Under the pieces are notes generated by a model. That model saw nothing but the letters and a program-made list of their open reading frames with translations. It did no database searches and was not told the DNA's origin. Positions 58,399-64,000 of a stretch of DNA of 64,000 nt are shown piece by piece. Each line of letters begins with the position of its first letter. Within the stretch, counting starts at the first letter, position 1. The translations under genes and the position numbers were made by a program. Where the stretch lies: positions 2,666,001 to 2,730,000 of the forward strand of contig NZ_CP069535.1 in the NCBI RefSeq assembly GCF_016889805.1. Direction: 5' to 3'. The stretch is from Rhodanobacter sp. FDAARGOS 1247. Its GTDB lineage: Bacteria; Pseudomonadota; Gammaproteobacteria; Xanthomonadales; Rhodanobacteraceae.

Positions 58399-59397
58399 AT
58401 GCAACTGGTCTGTCCTGCCGGCAACCTGCCGGCGCTGCAAGCGGCGATCGACGCCGGTGCCGATGCGGTCTACGCGGGTTTCCGCGACCAGACCAACGCC
58501 CGCGCCTTCCCCGGCCTGAATTTCAGCGACGCGGAGCTGCGCGACGGCATCGCCTATGCGCGCCAGCGCAAGCGCAAGGTCTACCTGGCATTGAACACCT
58601 ACCCCGACAGCGCGCGCCTGGCGACGTGGTACCGCGCCGTGGACAAGGCCGCCGAATTCGGCTGCGACGCGATCATCGCGGCGGAGATGGCGGTGCTCGA
58701 TTACGCCACGCACACCTACCCGGCGATGGCGCGGCACCTGTCGGTGCAGGGTTCGGCCACCACCGCGCCGGCGCTGCGCTACGCCCACGAGCGCTTCGGC
58801 ATCAGTCGCGCGGTGCTGCCGCGGGTGCTGTCGATCCAGCAGGTCGAGCGATTGTGCGAAGGCTCGCCGGTGCCCATCGAAGTGTTCGCGTTCGGCAGCC
58901 TGTGCATCATGGTCGAAGGTCGCTGCCAGCTTTCCAGCTACGTCACCGGCGCCTCGCCGAATCGCCACGGCGTGTGCTCGCCGGCCAGCTTCGTGCGCTG
59001 GGAGGAACACGGCGACGGTCGCCGCAGCGTGCGCCTGAACCAGGTGCTGATGGACAAGTTCGAGCCCGCCGAACCGGCCGGCTATCCCACCGTGTGCAAG
59101 GGCCGCTTCGAGGTCGGCGGCGAGACCTTCCATGCGCTGGAGGAGCCGACCAGCCTCAACACGCTGGAGCTGCTGCCCCGCCTGGCCAAAGCGGGCGTGG
59201 CCGCGTTGAAGATCGAAGGCCGCCAGCGCGGCGTCGCCTACGTCGCCTCGGTCACCCGCACCTGGCGCGACGCGCTGGATCGCTACCGCAGCGCACCCGA
59301 CGCGTGGCAGCTGCAGCCGGGCTGGCAGTCGTCGCTGTCGAAGCACGCCGAAGGCCACCAGACCACGCTGGGCCCCTATCACCGCTCGTGGCACTGA
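58399..59397 (+). CDS. ubiU: UbiU, O2-independent ubiquinone hydroxylation protein (U32 family)
   Basis: With UbiV forms the 4Fe-4S complex that hydroxylates ubiquinone precursors without O2 (prephenate as oxygen donor in E. coli). 332 aa from ATG 58399, one residue longer than E. coli UbiU, and the N-terminus QLVCPAGNLPALQAAID aligns with it. Cluster Cys are in GSLCIMVEGRC, GVCSPASF and TVCKGRF. GAGGTG lies just upstream. An in-frame ATG at 58333 would add 22 residues and lies inside an FNR-like box, so the short form is preferred. Confidence 0.95.
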   Translation: MQLVCPAGNLPALQAAIDAGADAVYAGFRDQTNARAFPGLNFSDAELRDGIAYARQRKRKVYLALNTYPDSARLATWYRAVDKAAEFGCDAIIAAEMAVLDYATHTYPAMARHLSVQGSATTAPALRYAHERFGISRAVLPRVLSIQQVERLCEGSPVPIEVFAFGSLCIMVEGRCQLSSYVTGASPNRHGVCSPASFVRWEEHGDGRRSVRLNQVLMDKFEPAEPAGYPTVCKGRFEVGGETFHALEEPTSLNTLELLPRLAKAGVAALKIEGRQRGVAYVASVTRTWRDALDRYRSAPDAWQLQPGWQSSLSKHAEGHQTTLGPYHRSWH

Positions 59398-59416
59398 CTT
59401 CAGGGGCATGCAACCG

Positions 59417-60313
59417 ATGAACACGATGAAACTGAGCCTCGGCCCGCTGCAGTATTTCTGGCCCCGCGAACAGACCCTGGCGTTCTACCGCGAGGCGGTG
59501 GAGTGGCCGCTGGACATCATCTACCTGGGCGAGACCGTGTGCAGCAAGCGCCGCGAACTGGGCACGCGCGACTGGATCGCGCTGGCCGCCGAACTGGCCC
59601 GCAGCGGCAAGCAGGTCGTGCTGTCGTCGCTGGCGCTGATCGAGGCCGAATCCGAGCTGGGCGTGCTGCAACGGCTGGTCGACCACGGCGACTGCTGGAT
59701 CGAGGCGAACGACCTTTCCGCCGTGCAGCTGTGCCGCGAACGCGGCGTGCCCTTCGTCGCCGGCCCCACCCTCAACGTCTACAACCACCATGCCCTGGCG
59801 ATGCTGATGGCCGACGGCCTGCGCCGCTGGGTGCCTGGCGTCGAGCAGGGCCACCAGTTGCTGCGCGAATTGCGCGAGGCGATGCAGGCCGAGGACCGGC
59901 CCATGCCCGAGCTGGAGGTGATCGCCTTCGGCCGCCTGCCGCTGGCCTTCTCCGCCCGCTGCTTCACCGCCCGCGCGCTGGACGTGGCCAAGGACCAATG
60001 CGGCTTCCGCTGCATCGACTACCCCGACGGCATGCCATTGGCCACCCGCGAAGGCCGCCCCTTCCTGCGCATCAACGGCATCCAGATCCAGGGCGAGGAA
60101 ATCACCGACCTCGGCCCCGAACTGCCCGCCTTGCGCGAGCTGGGCGTCGACGTGCTGCGCCTGTATCCCCAGGTCGACGGCATGGCCGAAGTGATGGCCC
60201 ACTTCGACCTGGCCCGCCACTCCCCGGTAGCACCGCCGCGGATCGGCGCACGCAACGGCTACTGGCACGGCGAGCCGGGCATGCGGCCGGTGGCTGAGGC
60301 GCAGACGAAATAG
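59417..60313 (+). CDS. ubiV: UbiV, O2-independent ubiquinone hydroxylation protein (U32 family)
   Basis: Partner of UbiU. About 298 aa. MKLSLGPLQYFWPRE, IYLGETVCSKRRE, SSLALIEAESELG, ARCFTARALDVAKDQCGFRC and the end NGYWHGEPG follow E. coli UbiV closely, including the four cluster Cys. Three starts are close together (59408, 59417, 59426). 59417 is chosen for AGGGG 10 nt upstream; 59426 matches the E. coli N-terminus. UbiT, the SCP2-domain third partner, is not encoded in the window. Confidence 0.95.
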   Translation: MNTMKLSLGPLQYFWPREQTLAFYREAVEWPLDIIYLGETVCSKRRELGTRDWIALAAELARSGKQVVLSSLALIEAESELGVLQRLVDHGDCWIEANDLSAVQLCRERGVPFVAGPTLNVYNHHALAMLMADGLRRWVPGVEQGHQLLRELREAMQAEDRPMPELEVIAFGRLPLAFSARCFTARALDVAKDQCGFRCIDYPDGMPLATREGRPFLRINGIQIQGEEITDLGPELPALRELGVDVLRLYPQVDGMAEVMAHFDLARHSPVAPPRIGARNGYWHGEPGMRPVAEAQTK

Positions 60314-60792
60314 CGCCCCGACGAGCAAGTCCGATGCGGGTGGAACGCGCCCTCGAACACGCCGACGCCGACGACGAATCGGGCATGACGTTGCGGCTTC
60401 CGTTCGCCTGCCCACATCTCGAAAGGAGCGGGCATCGCCTCGCCACTCAGTCGTCGGAAGCCGCAACTTGAAGGACCTTCAGGAGCGCCGCATACTCGAT
60501 GCGTCGACCTCCTTCGCGGTGGCCTGCTCGACCGATCTCTCGGCTCTCGACGGCGCACCGATTCCGATTGAAGTCGTGGAAGAACCAAAGTCGCTTTTCC
60601 CAACACGGCAACGGCCACATTTTCATGTTCCCTCGCAACGTCCCGAACGACGTCCGCGTCAAGCACATCACGCCGCGTTGTCCACTCACTTATCGGCCCG
60701 CAAGGTCAGCTCAAGTCCTTGCCAGCCCCGGACGCCTCGATTGAGCTCGGGTTCTGCATTCCGCGAACCGCCCGCCAGGAATCAATCGCCCA
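60314..60792. other. 479-bp intergenic region with no recognised gene
   Basis: Short frames on both strands lack a Shine-Dalgarno and recognisable motifs. A minus-strand frame (60447-60689) ends in a helical-looking EYAALLKVLQVAASDD tail, which could be a decayed regulator end, but nothing supports a complete gene. No strong hairpin or FNR-like box seen. Confidence 0.45.
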
Positions 60793-61284
60793 GTGATCTC
60801 AAGACTCCTCATCCTCGCTGGCCTGGTTTTCGCGACAAGCTTGTCCGCCGCCACGCCGCCGGCCGTGGATCTCGTCAAGGTCGACAAGTCCGCGCACACG
60901 CTTTATCTGATGCGCCAGGGCAAGGTGGTGGAGAAATTTCACATCGCACTTGGCGGAAACCCGGTCGGTCACAAGCAACGGGAAGGCGACCAGCGCACTC
61001 CCGAGGGGCGATACATCCTGGACTTCAAGAACGCGAACAGCGCCTTCTTCCGGTCGATCCATGTTTCCTATCCCGATCACGCCGACACGGCTCGCGCCAG
61101 GCGCATGGGCGTCAGCCCGGGCGGAGCGATCATGATTCACGGTCAGAAGAACGGTTTCGGAAAATTCTCCGCAGCCACCCAGCGTTTCGACTGGACGGAC
61201 GGTTGCATCGCACTCTCCAACGCAGACATGCAAAAGGTCTGGGATCTCGTGCAGGTGCCGACACCGATTGAAATTTCCCCGTGA
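60793..61284 (+). CDS. L,D-transpeptidase (YkuD domain), exported
   Basis: 163 aa. Signal peptide (ISRLLILAGLVFATSLSAA), then a compact YkuD domain: KSAHTLYLMRQGKVVEKF, GDQRTPEGRYILDF, IMIHG (His) and WTDGCIALSN (catalytic Cys). Forms or exchanges 3-3 peptidoglycan cross-links or anchors proteins; proteins this short, lacking LysM, are often annotated as ErfK/YbiS-like murein catalysts. The start is GTG 60793 before the signal peptide; the Shine-Dalgarno is weak. Confidence 0.9.
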   Translation: MISRLLILAGLVFATSLSAATPPAVDLVKVDKSAHTLYLMRQGKVVEKFHIALGGNPVGHKQREGDQRTPEGRYILDFKNANSAFFRSIHVSYPDHADTARARRMGVSPGGAIMIHGQKNGFGKFSAATQRFDWTDGCIALSNADMQKVWDLVQVPTPIEISP

Positions 61285-61417
61285 CCGACCCGGGTGGTCG
61301 GGGACACACATGCCGCTTCCCCGCGCCGCCACCGCATTCCCGGCCGCAAGCCTGCAACAGGCTTCGGGCGCAGGATCATGGCTTCAGCCGGATTGGGCTG
61401 GGCTGTTGCGCAAAATT

Positions 61418-62077
61418 TCAAAACGTATAACGCAACACCGTGAAGTAGTGGCAGCCGGTGCCGGTGAGCACGAACAAATGCCAGACGAAGTGGCTGTAGC
61501 GCAGGCGTTCGTGCAGCAGGAAGAACACCACACCCAGCGTATAGGCCAGGCCGCCGGCCAGCAGCCAGGCCAGGCCGCCCGGCGCCATGTTCAGCCATAG
61601 CGGGCGGATCGCGATCAGCGCCGCCCAGCCCATCGCGACGTACAGCGCGGTGGACAGCCGATGGAAACGCGCGCCCACGGTGAGCTTGAAGATCGCGCCC
61701 AGCAGGGCCAGGCCCCAGATCACGCCCAGCATCGACCAGCCCCAACCGCCACGCAGCACGCCCAGCGCAATCGGCGTGTAGGTGCCCGCGATCAGCAGGT
61801 AGATCGCCGCGTAGTCGAAGCGCTGCAGCAGTTCCTTGATCCGCAGATGCGGGATCGCGTGGTACAGCGTGGACGCGAGGTACAGCAGGATCGCGCTGGC
61901 CCCGAACACCGTCGACGCCACCACCGCGGTGGTGCTGCCGCTGCGCAGTGCGGCGATGACCAGGATCGGCAGGCCGGCCACGGCGAGCAGCAGGCCGAGG
62001 CCGTGGCTGATGCTGTTGGCGATTTCCTCGCCGAGGGTGGAATCACGCGAGAGCACGGGCGCGGCCGGGGAAGACAT
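61418..62077 (-). CDS. trhA: Hemolysin III / TrhA family membrane protein
   Basis: 219 aa, seven membrane helices, PAQR-like. N-terminal EEIANSISHGLGLLLAV and STLYHAIPH, GTYTPIALG and the C-terminal SHFVWHLFVLTGTGCHYF carry the conserved His metal site. In E. coli TrhA is linked to membrane energetics and lipid homeostasis rather than haemolysis. ATG 62077; lies 62 bp after fabB with a stem-loop in between. Confidence 0.93.
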   Translation of the reverse strand: MSSPAAPVLSRDSTLGEEIANSISHGLGLLLAVAGLPILVIAALRSGSTTAVVASTVFGASAILLYLASTLYHAIPHLRIKELLQRFDYAAIYLLIAGTYTPIALGVLRGGWGWSMLGVIWGLALLGAIFKLTVGARFHRLSTALYVAMGWAALIAIRPLWLNMAPGGLAWLLAGGLAYTLGVVFFLLHERLRYSHFVWHLFVLTGTGCHYFTVLRYTF

Positions 62078-62103
62078 GCGGGGAAAAACTCGGGAAGGGT
62101 TGT

Positions 62104-62126
62104 GCGGCTGCCGAAGTGACAGCCGC
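62104..62126 (-). terminator. Stem-loop between fabB and trhA
   Basis: GCGGCTG/CAGCCGC stem with a 9-nt loop, 14 bp past the fabB stop; on the minus strand a T5 run follows about 14 nt later. Weak terminator or attenuator of fabAB. Confidence 0.35.
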
Positions 62127-62139
62127 GGGTCGTGCAGGC

Positions 62140-63348
62140 TCAGACCCTGGCGAACACCAGGGTGCCGTTGGTGCCGCCGAAGCCGAAGCTGTTGGACATC
62201 ACCGTGGACAGTGGCGCCGAACGGCTTTCGCGCACGATCGGGAAGCTTGCGGCCGCCGGATCGAGGTCGCTGATGTGGGCGGAGCCGGCCATGAAGCCGC
62301 CGTTGAGCATCAGCAGGCTGTAGATCGCCTCGTGCACGCTGGCGGCACCGAGCGAGTGGCCGGTCAGCGCCTTGGTCGAGGACAGCGGCGGCACCGCGTC
62401 GCCGAACGCCTCGCGCACCGCGTTCAATTCCACGATGTCGCCCAGCGGCGTGGCGGTGCCGTGGGTGTTGAGGTAGTCGATCGGCGCCTTGACGTTGGCC
62501 AGCGCCATCTTCATGCAGCGCACCGCGCCCTCGCCCGACGGCGCGACCATCTCGGCGCCGTCGGAGGTGACGCCGTAGCCCACCAGCTCGGCATGGATGC
62601 GCGCGCCACGCGCCCTGGCGTGTTCGTATTCCTCCAGCACCAGCATGCCGCCGCCGCTGGCGATGACGAAACCGTCGCGGCTGGTGTCGTAGGGGCGCGA
62701 GGCGCTGACCGGCGTGTCGTTGTGATGGCTGGACAGCGCGCCCATCGCGTCGAACTGCGAGGTCATGCCCCAGTGCTCTTCCTCGCCGCCACCGGCGAAC
62801 ATCACGTCCTGCGCGCCGTGGCGGATCAGGTCGGCGGCCGCGCCGATGCAGTGCGCCGAGGTGGCGCAGGCGGCGGAGATCGAATAGCTCAGGCCCTGGA
62901 TGCCGAAGGTGGTGGCCAGCGTGGCCGACACCGTCGAGCACATCGTGCGCGGCACCATGTACGGGCCGATCTTGCGCACGCCCTTGTTGCGCAGCAGGTC
63001 GGCGGTTTCGATCTGCCAGCGCGGCGAGCCGCCGCCGGACCCGGCGATCGCGCCGATGCGCGGATCGCGCACCTGGTCCGCGTCCAGTCCGGCATCTTCC
63101 ATTGCCGAGCGCATCGACACATAGGCATACGCCGCGGCGTCGCCCATGAAGCGCTTCAGCTTGCGATCGATCACCGCTTCGAGGTCGATGTTCGGCACGC
63201 CGGCCACGTGGCTGCGCAAGCCCAGCTCGGCGTACTCGGGCATCGCGCGGATGCCGCTGCGGCCATCGCGCAAGGCGCTGGTCACGGTTTCCAGATCATT
63301 GCCCAGGCAGGACACGATGCCCATGCCCGTCACTACGACGCGGCGCAT
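62140..63348 (-). CDS. fabB: Beta-ketoacyl-ACP synthase I FabB
   Basis: Elongates cis-unsaturated acyl-ACP. 402 aa. Catalytic Cys in [10 protein letters not shown], His in [11 protein letters not shown], Lys/His in [13 protein letters not shown], and N-terminal [12 protein letters not shown]. Placement one base after the fabA stop supports FabB rather than FabF. Start ATG 63348. Confidence 0.96.
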   Translation of the reverse strand: MRRVVVTGMGIVSCLGNDLETVTSALRDGRSGIRAMPEYAELGLRSHVAGVPNIDLEAVIDRKLKRFMGDAAAYAYVSMRSAMEDAGLDADQVRDPRIGAIAGSGGGSPRWQIETADLLRNKGVRKIGPYMVPRTMCSTVSATLATTFGIQGLSYSISAACATSAHCIGAAADLIRHGAQDVMFAGGGEEEHWGMTSQFDAMGALSSHHNDTPVSASRPYDTSRDGFVIASGGGMLVLEEYEHARARGARIHAELVGYGVTSDGAEMVAPSGEGAVRCMKMALANVKAPIDYLNTHGTATPLGDIVELNAVREAFGDAVPPLSSTKALTGHSLGAASVHEAIYSLLMLNGGFMAGSAHISDLDPAAASFPIVRESRSAPLSTVMSNSFGFGGTNGTLVFARV

Positions 63349-63349
63349 C

Positions 63350-63865
63350 TCAAAAACCCTCGGTGGACTGGAACAGGCCCACGCGCATGTCGCTGGCCTC
63401 GTAGATCAGGCGGTCGTCGACGAAGGTCTTGCCGTCGGCGATCACCAGCCGCAGCTTGCCGCGCATCACGCGGCGGATGTCGATCTCGTAGCGCACCAGC
63501 TTGGCCGTCGGCATCACCTGGCCGGAAAACTTCACGTTGCCCACGCCGAGTGCGCGGCCACGGCCGGGTTCGCCCAGCCACGGCAGGAAGAAGCCGCTGA
63601 GCTGCCACATCGCGTCCAGGCCCAGGCAGCCTGGCATCACCGGGTCGCCGATGAAGTGGCAACCGAAAAACCACAGGTCCGGATGGATGTCCATTTCGGC
63701 ATGGATCAGGCCCTTGCCGTAGGCACCGCCTTCCTCGGAAATCCGCGTGATGCGATCGAACATCAGCATCGGCGGCGAAGGCAGACGGGCATTGTCGTCA
63801 CCGAACAACTCGCCGCGGCCGCAGGCGCGCAGCTGTTCGTAGTCGAAGGAGGAAGGACGTGTCAT
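63350..63865 (-). CDS. fabA: 3-hydroxydecanoyl-ACP dehydratase/isomerase FabA
   Basis: Introduces the cis double bond in the C10 intermediate. 171 aa, normal length. The active-site stretch [20 protein letters not shown] holds the catalytic His and Asp. ATG 63865. First gene of fabA-fabB, which makes unsaturated fatty acids without oxygen. An FNR-like box lies about 61 bp upstream. Confidence 0.97.
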   Translation of the reverse strand: MTRPSSFDYEQLRACGRGELFGDDNARLPSPPMLMFDRITRISEEGGAYGKGLIHAEMDIHPDLWFFGCHFIGDPVMPGCLGLDAMWQLSGFFLPWLGEPGRGRALGVGNVKFSGQVMPTAKLVRYEIDIRRVMRGKLRLVIADGKTFVDDRLIYEASDMRVGLFQSTEGF

Positions 63866-63919
63866 GAAATACTCGCGGGGTGAGGAACGCCCAGTGTGCC
63901 AGCTGAGCGCCTTCCTGTC

Positions 63920-63933
63920 TTGACGCGCATCAA
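63920..63933. promoter_or_regulatory. FNR-like box upstream of fabA
   Basis: TTGACGCGCATCAA, the same half sites as the norB box. It is centred 61 bp before the fabA start; a divergent gene beyond the right edge could be the target instead. Nothing else recognisable lies in 63866-64000. Confidence 0.55.
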
Positions 63934-64000
63934 CGCGATGCCGTACGCGTGCGCACTGAAATGCCGTCGTGGTAGCGGGCGGCGTGTCAGGACGGACAGC

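Overview
The window is about 65% GC and densely coded. It comes from a gammaproteobacterium, most likely of the Xanthomonadales/Rhodanobacteraceae (Rhodanobacter/Dyella-like). I base this on base composition, FabA-FabB unsaturated fatty acid synthesis, ubiquinone genes closely resembling E. coli UbiD/UbiU/UbiV, and a denitrifier-type quinol NO reductase. The genus is an inference.

Positions 1-31306 hold one type VI secretion (T6SS) locus, all on the minus strand. In transcription order: tssB, tssC, hcp, tagJ, tssE, tssF, tssG, clpV. Next comes an effector module: a possible 90-aa ORF, a Tle1-like lipase, a PI-PLC-like protein, a possible gene remnant, PAAR, a TPR-methyltransferase, VgrG and a DUF6931-like protein. 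The second core block is tagH (FHA), tssK, tssL-OmpA, tssM, tagF, pppA and ppkA, with ppkA running off the left edge. The kinase, phosphatase, FHA protein and TagF form a complete threonine-phosphorylation control pathway. tssJ and tssA are not in the window. A 1.06-kb stretch without recognisable genes separates tssB from tRNA-Val(GAC), whose 3' end faces the T6SS locus.

Positions 32536-35273 are housekeeping: uvrB and a FimT-like pseudopilin gene.

Positions 35297-60313 form an oxygen-limitation island. It encodes a genuine FNR/ANR-type [4Fe-4S] regulator (48008-48769), and at least six FNR-like 14-mers lie in its intergenic regions. The first part is usp, a P-type ATPase, pta and ackA, with a convergent phosphoketolase (acetyl-phosphate/ATP metabolism). 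Then come a PepSY/cytochrome b561/two-component operon, a frameshifted beta-CASP RNase-like gene, fnr and the quinol NO reductase gene norB. A tightly coupled operon follows (sirB2, tyrosine-decarboxylase-like, cysteine-synthase-like, TyrA-like, ubiD). The island ends with a His/Met-rich periplasmic protein, a second cytochrome b561 and ubiU-ubiV for O2-independent ubiquinone hydroxylation. The theme is keeping a quinone-based NO-respiring chain and substrate-level ATP synthesis running without oxygen. The amino-acid genes between norB and ubiD are the least explained part.

Positions 60793-63865 carry an L,D-transpeptidase, a TrhA/hemolysin III membrane protein and fabA-fabB. A further FNR-like box lies just upstream of fabA. 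I saw no insertion sequence, prophage or CRISPR array.
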